A model generated the notes under the pieces. That model saw nothing but the letters and a program-made list of their open reading frames with translations, made no database searches and was not told the origin of the DNA. This document shows, piece after piece, positions 8,495 to 16,986 of a DNA stretch of 64,000 nt (the stretch's first letter is position 1; each line of letters opens with the position of its first letter). Made by a program: the position numbers and the translations under genes. Source of the DNA: Vibrio sp. VB16 (lineage in GTDB: Bacteria; Pseudomonadota; Gammaproteobacteria; Enterobacterales; Vibrionaceae); contig NZ_CP087590.1 in the NCBI RefSeq assembly GCF_015594925.2, positions 62,001 to 126,000 on the forward strand, in the 5' to 3' direction.

Positions 8495-9571
8495 TTAAGG
8501 GATGAGTAATACCTTGACGGATTCCGGACTAGACGCTACTTCAAATGCTTTTTCCCAATCAGTTATTGAGTACTCGTGAGTAACAATACCGTCAGCTGTA
8601 ATGAGGCCTCTTTGGAAAAGGTTGATGACAGTTTCGTAACAGTTCGGGCCCAAATGAGCACCACGAATATCTAATTCTTTTCTATCACCGATGATAGACC
8701 AATCTGCCGTGGTTTCTTTACCAAACACACTAAATTCAACGAAACGACCTAACTTTCTAATCATATCTAGGCCTTGGGTTACCCCGGCAGGGACGCCCGT
8801 CGCTTCAATGTATATATCACAACCATAACCTTCAGTAAGCGATTTTACTTTCGCTACCGCATCTTCTTTCATGGGATTAATAACTAAATCTGCACCATAA
8901 GATTTTGATAGCGCCAATCTATCATCTAAAGTATCTATAACTATCAGTGTCTTAGGTGTTTTTAGTTTTGCAGCTTGAACCATACCAAGTCCTAATGGGC
9001 CAGCACCAGCAATGACAACTACGTCATTAAAGCCAATTTCCGCTCTATTAACAGTATGAATAGAGCATGCCATCGGCTCTATTATTGCCGCTTCAGCAAG
9101 ACTAATGGAATTGGGGATCTTATGAACTCTGGAATTCTTCTTGAATAGCATGTACTCAGCCATACCACCATCAGCGATTTTACTTTGAAAGCCATACATA
9201 TCATGCGGCTCACACATCCAGTACTGACCTGATTTACAGAAACGACATTTTCCACAAGGAAGTATTTGTTCGGCGATAACTCTGTCTCCGATTACAACAT
9301 CAAACGCTTCGCCAGCTCCTTCACCCATTTCGATCACAGTACCGAAAAACTCATGACCAGGTACAACGGGTGTTTTCACCCAAGGGTTGTCCCCCCAAAA
9401 CATCTCAGCGCCAGAGTGGCACTTGACATCACTAGCACAAATGCCACATGCCCCCACTTTTATTAGCAACTCCCCTTTCTGAGGTCTTGGTATGAGTGTT
9501 GATTCAAGACGATAATCAGTAGGGCCATGGTTGATAATTGCAGTCATCACTTCAGGTATTGAGTTTTTCAT
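8495..9571 (-). CDS. zinc-dependent polyol dehydrogenase (erythritol/L-threitol dehydrogenase-like)
   Basis: Medium-chain dehydrogenase of 358 residues. Catalytic-zinc ligands are Cys45 (ACGICASD), His73-Glu74 (PGHEF) and Glu165 (IIEPMAC). Four structural-zinc cysteines are at 106, 109, 112 and 120 (PCGKCRFCKSGQYWMC). The NAD fold carries GAGPLGLG (189-196). The segments KVGACGICASDxKC and CEPHDMYGF resemble, from memory, the mycobacterial EltD enzyme that oxidises erythritol and L-threitol to a ketose. In context it should oxidise a polyol brought in by the adjacent ABC importer. Two copies of the 16-bp LacI-type operator lie in its upstream gap, so it is very likely in that regulon. Exact substrate (tetritol or pentitol) is inference. 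Confidence 0.82.
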   Translation of the reverse strand: MKNSIPEVMTAIINHGPTDYRLESTLIPRPQKGELLIKVGACGICASDVKCHSGAEMFWGDNPWVKTPVVPGHEFFGTVIEMGEGAGEAFDVVIGDRVIAEQILPCGKCRFCKSGQYWMCEPHDMYGFQSKIADGGMAEYMLFKKNSRVHKIPNSISLAEAAIIEPMACSIHTVNRAEIGFNDVVVIAGAGPLGLGMVQAAKLKTPKTLIVIDTLDDRLALSKSYGADLVINPMKEDAVAKVKSLTEGYGCDIYIEATGVPAGVTQGLDMIRKLGRFVEFSVFGKETTADWSIIGDRKELDIRGAHLGPNCYETVINLFQRGLITADGIVTHEYSITDWEKAFEVASSPESVKVLLIP

Positions 9572-9584
9572 ATTTAGACCTTGT

Positions 9585-9600
9585 ATGTTAACGTTGTCAT
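9585..9600. promoter_or_regulatory. LacI-type operator O1
   Basis: ATGTTAACGTTGTCAT, an imperfect palindrome with ACGT centre, 14 bp upstream of the dehydrogenase start. It is the same motif as three other sites around the LacI-family gene. Its position over the leader fits repression. Confidence 0.75.
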
Positions 9601-9714
9601 TTAAAGTTGATATTTATTTTCCTATACAAATAAATCACGCAATAATTGAGAAATACGAGTGTAGTGTGTACTCCAATGTGATTTAGTCATCTTATATCAA
9701 TAGACAACCTTGCA

Positions 9715-9730
9715 ATGTTAACGTCAACAT
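9715..9730. promoter_or_regulatory. LacI-type operator O2
   Basis: ATGTTAACGTCAACAT, the most symmetric copy of the motif, 130 bp centre to centre from O1. It lies between the dehydrogenase gene and the 3' end of the repressor gene. The pair could support a repression loop. Confidence 0.75.
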
Positions 9731-9854
9731 AATTTGTGATATTTTTATGTATCCGTGATCTGCTTAACAAATAGGCATTACGTTTAAGATGATTTTATAA
9801 ATGGACTGGGTTAAAAAATGGATCTACATAGAATAAAACATCAGTCCTCATAAA

Positions 9855-10847
9855 TTAATCATACTCTTTTAATGTGCTATCGATATAAACTCGTCGAGTT
9901 GAAACTGTTCCGTTGATAGTATCAAATATTAGTTTTCCCACAGCTTCCGCCCAGTCGAGTGGGTGATTAGATATGCATGGTATTTTAGTGCCATATACGT
10001 CAGCATATGGCATGTCATCTATGGAAAATACAAAAACCTCTTTTTTGCCTAGTTCTTGTAATGATTTCAATATTGCCATACTGATCATTCCGTTGATTCC
10101 CACAATACAATCAGGCATGTTCGTAAGTGATTGTATTGCTTTGTATATTGTTGGATAAGCCTCGTCGTAAGAGTAATCACTATTTATTATACTGATGTGT
10201 TCGTTCTCTATCCTAAGTCCACCAAGTAAACCACTTATTCTGTCTTGAGTTATCTCTGATTCGTTTGGTCCACCAATGATTAGGAAGCTTGAATGATTTT
10301 TTTTGGCTAGAAATTTCCCAGATCTAACGCCAATCTCAATATTATTCAAAAACACGCCTGGTAAGTTTGAACCTGGAATATCTCTATCGAATAGGACTAT
10401 TGGGATTTGATAAGTATTGGCAAGTTCAAGGTATTCAGGAGTATATCCTTCCTTATCGAGCACAACAGACAAAAGAATAGCACTCGCTTTATGGCTGAAA
10501 AGTGTGTTTATGGCGCGACTTTCTACTTCTTCTGATCCATTAGTTTCGAAAATCATAACCGTATAGCCTTTCTTATCAGCCATTAGACTCAATTTCTTGA
10601 GAATGATTGAATAGACAGGATTAAACGTACTATTAGTAACCACTCCGATAATTTTGCTTTGATTGTTTTTTAAGTTTCTGGCAAAAGCATTTGGTACATA
10701 ATTGAGCTGCTTGGCGATACTCAATATTTTTTCTCGAGTTTCAGGTTTAACCTGTTCTGGTTTATTAAATGCTCTTGATACGGTGATATTAGTTACATTA
10801 GCCATGTTGGCTATATCAACTATCGTTACATTTCTCTTATTTTTCAT
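9855..10847 (-). CDS. LacI-family transcriptional repressor
   Basis: Protein of 330 residues. The N-terminal LacI helix-turn-helix is TIVDIANMANVTNITVSRAF (about 8-27), followed by the hinge helix YVPNAFARNLK (about 50-60) and a type-I periplasmic-binding-protein fold for the inducer. It lies between the dehydrogenase gene (same strand) and the divergent ABC importer operon. Four matching operators, two on each side, make it the local regulator. The inducer is presumably the imported polyol or its ketose. There is no obvious operator right at its own start other than O3 and O4 in the shared 327-bp gap. Confidence 0.9.
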   Translation of the reverse strand: MKNKRNVTIVDIANMANVTNITVSRAFNKPEQVKPETREKILSIAKQLNYVPNAFARNLKNNQSKIIGVVTNSTFNPVYSIILKKLSLMADKKGYTVMIFETNGSEEVESRAINTLFSHKASAILLSVVLDKEGYTPEYLELANTYQIPIVLFDRDIPGSNLPGVFLNNIEIGVRSGKFLAKKNHSSFLIIGGPNESEITQDRISGLLGGLRIENEHISIINSDYSYDEAYPTIYKAIQSLTNMPDCIVGINGMISMAILKSLQELGKKEVFVFSIDDMPYADVYGTKIPCISNHPLDWAEAVGKLIFDTINGTVSTRRVYIDSTLKEYD

Positions 10848-11051
10848 TGCGTTATGTTCGCCTTCGAGTTTGTGGATATGCGCAATAGTTCTCTACCTGG
10901 ATAATTGCCAAAGAAATGGTTCTAGTAAATTTGGTCGACTCAATAGAGAGGTTACAGTATTTTATGAGCTACAGCACATTGTACAAATTGCAAGCACAAC
11001 TTAGCTCACACTTTTCATATTATGACCAAGAATTCAATACATATATACTAT

Positions 11052-11067
11052 ATGTTGACGTTGTCAT
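11052..11067. promoter_or_regulatory. LacI-type operator O3
   Basis: ATGTTGACGTTGTCAT in the gap between the repressor gene and the importer operon. It is overlapped by the TATACTATATG AT-rich region that could hold the operon promoter. Confidence 0.75.
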
Positions 11068-11130
11068 TGAGTCGTTTGATGATTTTTAATTAAAACTAAA
11101 ATAGTTAAATAAGCAATCATTTATAAAATA

Positions 11131-11146
11131 ATGATGACGTTAACAT
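11131..11146. promoter_or_regulatory. LacI-type operator O4
   Basis: ATGATGACGTTAACAT, 28 bp before the binding-protein ATG and 79 bp centre to centre from O3. The spacing allows looping between the two sites. The rest of the 327-bp gap (10848-11174) holds no gene that I can support. Confidence 0.75.
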
Positions 11147-11174
11147 TTAATCAAACAATAACAAGGAATAATGC

Positions 11175-12098
11175 ATGTCTCTTAAAAAGAAATTTTCTAT
11201 AGGTATTGCCATTGCTTCAGCTCTTTGCATGGGATCTAGCTTCACAGCCCAAGCAAAAGACACTTTGAATATCGGAATGTCATTCCAAGAGATGAACAAT
11301 GAATATTTTGTTGTAATGAAGCAATCTCTTGAAGCCGCTGCTGCCGATATTGGAGCCAATCTAATTATTACAGATGCACGTCACGATGTTTCAAAGCAAA
11401 TTAGTGATGTTGAAGATATGCTCCAAAAAGATATTGATATATTGCTGCTTAATCCAACTGATTCCGTTGGTGTTCAATCTGCCGTAATGTCTGCAAAGGA
11501 AGCAGGCGTAGTAGTCATTGCAATAGATGCACAAGCGGAGGGGCCGCTAGATTCATTCGTTGGTTCAAAAAATTACGATGCTGGTTATAAAGCAGGTATG
11601 TACTTAGGAGAGAATCTTGGTGGTAAAGGTTCAGTGGCCATTCTTGATGGAATTCCCGTCGTGCCAATTCTTGAAAGAGTACGTGGTTTTGAAGCTGCAA
11701 TGGTTAAATTCCCAGGGATTGAAATAGTTGACAAACAAAACGGTCATCAAGAGCGTTCTAAAGCTTTGAATGTAACAGAAAACATGCTCCAGGCTCACCC
11801 TAATCTAAGTGGTATATTCAGTGTGAACGATGTAGGCGCGATGGGGTCTTTAGCTGCTATCGAAGCATCTGGTACCGATGTTAAATTAGTTTCAGTTGAT
11901 GGTGCTCCAGAAGCAATCGAAGCTATCTTAAAGCCAAACTCCCCATTTATTGCTACTTCGGCTCAGTTCCCTCGTGACCAAATTCGTCTTGGTTTAGGCA
12001 TTGGTCTAGCAAAACATTGGGGTGCAGAGGTTCCTAAAGTAGTACCTGTTGACGTGAAATTAATACAAAGAAGTAATGCAGAAGGCTTTAGTTGGTAA
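11175..12098 (+). CDS. sugar/polyol ABC importer, periplasmic binding protein
   Basis: RbsB-type substrate-binding protein of 307 residues. A signal peptide (residues 1-27, cleavage after AQA) precedes the mature start KDTLNIGMSFQEMNNEY. The type-I fold is evident, with DARHDVSKQISDVEDML and the hinge region SVDGAPEAIEAI. The ribosome binding site AAGGAA precedes the ATG at 11175. It is the first gene of the importer operon and is followed by an intercistronic hairpin that likely lets the binding protein be made in excess. CUT2-class binding proteins of this type bring in pentoses, tetritols and pentitols; specificity is not readable. Confidence 0.9.
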   Translation: MSLKKKFSIGIAIASALCMGSSFTAQAKDTLNIGMSFQEMNNEYFVVMKQSLEAAAADIGANLIITDARHDVSKQISDVEDMLQKDIDILLLNPTDSVGVQSAVMSAKEAGVVVIAIDAQAEGPLDSFVGSKNYDAGYKAGMYLGENLGGKGSVAILDGIPVVPILERVRGFEAAMVKFPGIEIVDKQNGHQERSKALNVTENMLQAHPNLSGIFSVNDVGAMGSLAAIEASGTDVKLVSVDGAPEAIEAILKPNSPFIATSAQFPRDQIRLGLGIGLAKHWGAEVPKVVPVDVKLIQRSNAEGFSW

Positions 12099-12108
12099 GA
12101 ATGTAATT

Positions 12109-12130
12109 TTGCTCTCTATATGGAGAGCAA
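12109..12130 (+). promoter_or_regulatory. intercistronic hairpin in the importer operon
   Basis: TTGCTCTC and GAGAGCAA pair around TATATG just after the binding-protein stop codon. There is no T-run, so it is better read as an mRNA-stabilising element giving more binding protein than ATPase, a common pattern in ABC importer operons. Confidence 0.55.
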
Positions 12131-12155
12131 CATTTATATAGTGGAGAAGTGCCCA

Positions 12156-13655
12156 ATGAGTTCATTACTTGAACTACGAGAAATAAGCAAAAATTTCCCC
12201 GGAGTTAAAGCTCTAAGTAATATAAACATATCTCTAAATAAAGGTGAGATACACGCTGTTTTAGGCGAAAACGGTGCGGGCAAGTCAACGTTAATGAAAG
12301 TACTCTGTGGAATCTATTCTAATGATGAAGGGAAAATTGTCATTGATGGGATAGAACGCAATTTCCCTACATATAACGACGCCATAGATGCCGGAATAGG
12401 TATCATTTTTCAAGAGTTCTCTTTGATTCCCTACCTCAACGCTGTAGATAATATATTTTTGAATCGTGAATTAACCAATCGTTTTGGGCTTTTGAATCGA
12501 AACGTAATGAATGCGGAAGCAAAAACTATTTTCGAGACGTTAAAAATTGATATTGATTTAAGTATACCTATAGACCAACTTAGTGTGGCCGAACAACAAT
12601 TTGTTGAGATAGCGAAAGCGTTATCTTTAAATGCAAAAATATTGGTTCTTGATGAACCAACAGCGACATTAACACCAACTGAAGCAACACACCTGTTCAC
12701 TATTATGAGTGACCTGAAAAAGCGGGGTGTTGGCATGTTTTTTATTTCACATCACTTAGAAGAGATTTTTGAAATTTGTGACACTATTTCAGTACTGCGG
12801 GATGGAGAATATATAGCGACAACCCCGGTAAAAGATACCGATGTAGACAAATTGGTTGAGATGATGGTTGGCCGTAAGCTAGACAACGCATTCCCAGAAA
12901 AAATAAGTCATATAAATCATTCAAATATTGTGCTTGATGTTCCAGAAATACAGATCGACAAAGATGCTCCAGTAAATGGTTTTCAATTGCATGAGGGTGA
13001 AATTTTAGGTTTTTCAGGTCTTGTTGGCTCTGGTAGAAGTGAATTGGTTAGATCCCTAATCGGCGCTGATGCTCCAGTTAAGAAAAAGATTAAGCTCAAT
13101 GGACAACAACTAACGCTAAATACTCCGGCAGCAGCACTAAAGGTCGGAATAGGTTTACTACCCGAAAGTAGGAAAACTGAGGGCTTGATTCTACCTTTCA
13201 GCATTATGGATAATATTCTACTCAATAACCATGAGAATGAAATGTATGCTGGAATACTCGTTGATAGAAACAAAGAACGTAAAGTTGCGTGTGATTTGAT
13301 TGAAAAGGTTCGAATAAAAGCACCACACGAAGAAACCATTGTGACAAACCTTAGTGGTGGTAACCAACAAAAGGTGGTTATAGCTCGTTGGCTGAATAAT
13401 ACATGTAAGATTCTTATTTTTGATGAACCAACACGTGGAATAGACGTTGGCGCAAAGTTTGAGATTTACGAGCTAATGAAGAAATTAACTGAGCAAGGTA
13501 TTTCTATCATTATGATTTCCTCAGAATTGCCAGAAATTATAGGTGTTTGTGACCGAGTTTTGGTCTTCAATCAAGGCGCGATTGTTGCTTCGCTTGAAGG
13601 TAGTGAAATCGAATCAAATACTATTATGTTACACGCAACAGGACAAGCGACATGA
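12156..13655 (+). CDS. sugar ABC importer, ATP-binding protein
   Basis: RbsA/XylG-type tandem ATPase of 499 residues. The first domain has Walker A GENGAGKST and Walker B LVLDEPTATL; the second has a degenerate P-loop GLVGSGRSEL with signature LSGGNQQKVVIARWL and Walker B ILIFDEPTRGID. The frame is open to an ATG at 12120, but that codon sits inside the intercistronic hairpin and lacks a ribosome binding site; the ATG at 12156 has GGAGAAG upstream and begins at the family N-terminus. The stop overlaps the permease start by four bases (ATGA), implying coupling. Confidence 0.93.
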   Translation: MSSLLELREISKNFPGVKALSNINISLNKGEIHAVLGENGAGKSTLMKVLCGIYSNDEGKIVIDGIERNFPTYNDAIDAGIGIIFQEFSLIPYLNAVDNIFLNRELTNRFGLLNRNVMNAEAKTIFETLKIDIDLSIPIDQLSVAEQQFVEIAKALSLNAKILVLDEPTATLTPTEATHLFTIMSDLKKRGVGMFFISHHLEEIFEICDTISVLRDGEYIATTPVKDTDVDKLVEMMVGRKLDNAFPEKISHINHSNIVLDVPEIQIDKDAPVNGFQLHEGEILGFSGLVGSGRSELVRSLIGADAPVKKKIKLNGQQLTLNTPAAALKVGIGLLPESRKTEGLILPFSIMDNILLNNHENEMYAGILVDRNKERKVACDLIEKVRIKAPHEETIVTNLSGGNQQKVVIARWLNNTCKILIFDEPTRGIDVGAKFEIYELMKKLTEQGISIIMISSELPEIIGVCDRVLVFNQGAIVASLEGSEIESNTIMLHATGQAT

Positions 13656-14644
13656 ATACAATCACAAATACAGACACAGCACCAGATAACAAACTATCGC
13701 TTTTCAAAAAGAAATTGACAAAGTGGAGTCATCACCCAGTTTTTTATCCATTAGTAGGTTTCTTAGCTGTATTCACTATTATGGTTATATTTAACGATAA
13801 CTTTTTGACTTCTAATAACCTTAGTAATGTAGCTCGACAAGTATCCATAAATGCAATTTTGGCAGTCGGTATGACTTGCGCCATCCTTTTAGGTGGTATC
13901 GATTTGTCAGTTGGCCCAGTAATGGCACTATCCGGTACAGCGGCTGCAGGAATGATGGCTGCTGGTTTTGATCCTGCAATGGCAATTCCCGCTGGGATGT
14001 TAATTGGTGTCTTGTTCGGCGCCGCTAACGGCTTCATGATTGCTTACGCAAAAATGCCTGCATTTATCGTGACATTGGCTTCGTTAGGTATTGCTCGTGG
14101 TATCGGTCTAATTTACACCGGAGGATACCCGGTTTCTGGTTTGCCACAGAGCTTCTCTTTTTGGGGGCGTGGAGATGTTTTTGGACTACAAACACCTATT
14201 TTAGTGATGCTCGTTGTTTATGCGATTGCATATGTCATTTTGAACCATACTCCTTTTGGCCGTTACGTATATGCTATCGGTGGTAATGAAGAAGCATCTC
14301 GTCTTAGCGGCGTAAGAGTTCCGTTAGTCATTTTGACTGTTTACACCATTAGTGGACTCACTGCTTCGATCGCTGGAATTATATTAACCTCTCGCCTAAT
14401 GAGCGGACAACCAAATGCGGGTGTTGGCTTTGAGTTAGACGCTATCGCAGCGGTAGTTATTGGTGGTACCGCGATGAGCGGAGGGAAAGGGGCAATCATA
14501 GGTACACTTATCGGTGCAATGCTTCTGGGTGTTCTGAATAATGGTCTGAATTTGGGTGGTGTATCCCCTTATGTTCAAAACGTGATTAAAGGCGTCATTA
14601 TTCTTGTTGCAATCTATATCGGGACGAGCAAGCGTAAGAAATAA
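13652..14644 (+). CDS. sugar ABC importer, permease
   Basis: RbsC-family inner-membrane permease of 330 residues with about 8-10 helices. A polar N-terminal tail of some 30 residues precedes the first helix. The family segments AVGMTCAILLGGIDLSVGP and AVVIGGTAMSGGKGAIIGT are evident. It begins within the ATPase stop codon. In CUT2 importers one permease forms a homodimer with the tandem ATPase. A gap of 87 bp follows to the kinase gene, with an inverted repeat (around 14698-14716, ACCGCCC / GGGTCGGT) near the kinase ribosome binding site. Confidence 0.93.
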   Translation: MNTITNTDTAPDNKLSLFKKKLTKWSHHPVFYPLVGFLAVFTIMVIFNDNFLTSNNLSNVARQVSINAILAVGMTCAILLGGIDLSVGPVMALSGTAAAGMMAAGFDPAMAIPAGMLIGVLFGAANGFMIAYAKMPAFIVTLASLGIARGIGLIYTGGYPVSGLPQSFSFWGRGDVFGLQTPILVMLVVYAIAYVILNHTPFGRYVYAIGGNEEASRLSGVRVPLVILTVYTISGLTASIAGIILTSRLMSGQPNAGVGFELDAIAAVVIGGTAMSGGKGAIIGTLIGAMLLGVLNNGLNLGGVSPYVQNVIKGVIILVAIYIGTSKRKK

Positions 14645-14731
14645 CCAATCAGTAACCCCAACGCTTTAACCTACTTTTTACTCCATTGATTAGAAACCGC
14701 CCCATTCTGGGTCGGTTTAGGGAGATTATTA

Positions 14732-16201
14732 ATGAGCTATTTTATTGGTGTCGATATTGGCGGAACAGTGACTAAAGCCGGCCTATACGATGAAAAAGGT
14801 CGAGAGATCCATATCGCAGAAAAAAATTCTGAAGTACTCAGAGATGCTCCAGGAGTTACTGAACGAGACATGAATGAACTGTGGACAACGGTTTGTGAAT
14901 TAATATCTAGTTGCAGTCGGTTTTCTTCGAATAAACCAATCGAAGGCATTTCATTTTCATCTCATGGTAAAGGGTTGTATGCCATCGACAAGCAAGGGAA
15001 CCCTGTTCGAAGAGGCATTATATCTTCAGATACTCGAGCTGAATCTTTAGTTTTACGTTGGCAGCAAGATGGACTCGTTAAAAAGGCATATGAACGTGGT
15101 CTACAGCAGCTATGGACAGCACATCCGGTTACGTTGATGGCATGGCTAAAAGAAAATGAGCCGCAAAACTATGAAAGTGTAGATAGTATTCTTATGGTAC
15201 ATGACTATATTCGGTTTTGTTTGACCGGAGAAGTGAATGCAGAAATTACCAATATTTCTGGCAGTAATATGTACAACGTACGCAAAGGATGTTATGACCC
15301 CACACTTTTGGCGGATTTTGGTGTCGGTGAATGTATAGATAAGACTGCCCCGACGATTGGATCTGTAGAATTAGCAGGAACAATTACTCAGACAGCAGCA
15401 AAGCGAACGGGTCTAAAAGTTGGCACGCCTGTATATGGCGGTCTGTTTGATGTCGTTGCCGCTTCGTTAGCTTCGTGTATAGAAGATGAAAGTACGATTA
15501 GTGCAGTCGCAGGTACATGGTCAATTACGACGGCTATAACTAATGAAATTTCGACCCATGAGCATCCATATATTTGGGGGAACTATTGTATTCCTGGTAA
15601 ATATTTTGTTCATGAAGGTTCACCTACTTCAGCATCAAATTTGGCATGGTTCAAAGACCAGTTTTTTCCTGGTACCGATTGGCATGAATTTAACCAATGG
15701 GTAGCGTCAAAAGCAGATCATACAGATGACCTATTTTTCTTCCCATATCTTTACGGTTCCAACTACAAATTAGGCATGCCTGGTTCTTTGATTGGCCTTA
15801 AAGGGCATCATACAAAAAAAGACATAATAAGAGCGATTTATGAAGGTGTGGTTTTTGCGCATCTAAATCATCAGGATAAAATAATACAGCTCAACAAAGA
15901 TGTTAAAACGATTCGGTTTACGGGAGGGCCAACCAAGTCTGAACCGTGGATGAAGTTATTTACAGATGCATCAGGATTGCCTGTTGAGGTGGTAAGTACC
16001 CAGCAGTCTGGTTGTAGAGCTGCGGCACTATGTGCAGCTGTTGGGGCTGGTGTTTATAAAGATTTTTCAGAAGCCATGCGAGCGACAGCACCGGTAGTTA
16101 AAAGATTTGAACCTGACTTAATCAGTCATGACAACTTACGTATCAAACTTGAACGTTTTAACTCCATCAACAAATCATTAGCTGAAATTCTCGTTAACTA
16201 G
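14732..16201 (+). CDS. FGGY-family kinase, L-xylulokinase-like
   Basis: Sugar kinase of 489 residues. The N-terminal ATPase motif is IGVDIGGTVTKAGLYD (5-20); the second domain contains GGLFDVVAAS with the conserved catalytic-type Asp, AGTWSITTAI, and the nucleotide-binding RFTGGPTKSEPW. Over its length it follows E. coli LyxK (L-xylulose/3-keto-L-gulonate kinase) and the paralogue at 26279, for example QQLWTAHPVTLMAWLKENEP. It should phosphorylate a ketose made by the polyol dehydrogenase. The L-xylulose 5-phosphate formed would need a 3-epimerase, which is not in this cluster but is present at 29183. The following araD gene starts 10 bp after the stop. Confidence 0.87.
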   Translation: MSYFIGVDIGGTVTKAGLYDEKGREIHIAEKNSEVLRDAPGVTERDMNELWTTVCELISSCSRFSSNKPIEGISFSSHGKGLYAIDKQGNPVRRGIISSDTRAESLVLRWQQDGLVKKAYERGLQQLWTAHPVTLMAWLKENEPQNYESVDSILMVHDYIRFCLTGEVNAEITNISGSNMYNVRKGCYDPTLLADFGVGECIDKTAPTIGSVELAGTITQTAAKRTGLKVGTPVYGGLFDVVAASLASCIEDESTISAVAGTWSITTAITNEISTHEHPYIWGNYCIPGKYFVHEGSPTSASNLAWFKDQFFPGTDWHEFNQWVASKADHTDDLFFFPYLYGSNYKLGMPGSLIGLKGHHTKKDIIRAIYEGVVFAHLNHQDKIIQLNKDVKTIRFTGGPTKSEPWMKLFTDASGLPVEVVSTQQSGCRAAALCAAVGAGVYKDFSEAMRATAPVVKRFEPDLISHDNLRIKLERFNSINKSLAEILVN

Positions 16202-16211
16202 GAATCTGGTC

Positions 16212-16910
16212 ATGTTAGAAAAACTCAAAGAAAAAATATTTGATACCAACATGTTATTACCAAGCCATGATTTGGTTACCTTTACATGGGGTAATGTATC
16301 AGGTATTGATCGCAAATCAGGTTTAGTTGTTATAAAACCGTCGGGTGTCAGCTACGAAAAAATGACACCAAGCGACATGGTCATTGTGAACCTGTCTGGG
16401 GAGGTGATAATGGGCAACCTAAATCCATCTTCGGACACAGCGACTCATCTAGCCTTATATCGGGAATTTTCGGATATTGGTGGTGTTGTTCATACTCACT
16501 CACGAAATGCCACTATTTGGGCGCAAGCTTGTGCCGATATTCCTGCACTGGGAACGACTCACGCTGACTATTTCTATGGTGATATACCTTGTACAAGACC
16601 AATGACAGATGAAGAAATTGTAGATGCATACGAAAGTAATACTGGAAAAGTAATTATTGAGACATTAGAAAAGCGATCTCTGTCTGCGCTAGAAATGCCT
16701 GGGTGTATTGTGGCATCTCATGGTCCGTTTACGTGGGGGAAAGACCCTGAAGACGCAGTACATAATGCTGTTGTTCTTGAAGAAGTGGCGGCGATGGCAT
16801 TATGTACATTATCTCTTAACAACCGACAACCTAGTATGAATAAAACTTTGTTGGATAAGCATTATTTAAGAAAACATGGTGCAGATGCCTATTATGGGCA
16901 ATCCAATTAA
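16212..16910 (+). CDS. AraD-type L-ribulose-5-phosphate 4-epimerase
   Basis: Class II aldolase/epimerase of 232 residues. Zinc ligands are His94 and His96 (VVHTHSRNA) and His170 (ASHGPFTWG); THADYFYG carries the catalytic-site Asp. Length matches AraD/UlaF/SgbE (about 231). It converts L-ribulose 5-phosphate to D-xylulose 5-phosphate, feeding the pentose phosphate pathway. Ten bases separate it from the kinase and 76 from the next kinase. A paralogue is at 24262. Which of the three near-equivalent names (araD, ulaF, sgbE) is orthologous cannot be decided here. Confidence 0.9.
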   Translation: MLEKLKEKIFDTNMLLPSHDLVTFTWGNVSGIDRKSGLVVIKPSGVSYEKMTPSDMVIVNLSGEVIMGNLNPSSDTATHLALYREFSDIGGVVHTHSRNATIWAQACADIPALGTTHADYFYGDIPCTRPMTDEEIVDAYESNTGKVIIETLEKRSLSALEMPGCIVASHGPFTWGKDPEDAVHNAVVLEEVAAMALCTLSLNNRQPSMNKTLLDKHYLRKHGADAYYGQSN

Positions 16911-16986
16911 CTGAGCCAATAAATTAGTTAGATTTGTATATATATTCGGTTTTTCTCTGCAATGAAGGGTATTAGAGGACATTTTT

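Noticed and set aside
10702..11004. Plus-strand 100-residue frame over the lacI start
   Set aside because: It is antisense to the repressor helix-turn-helix region and extends into the operator-containing gap without a ribosome binding site.
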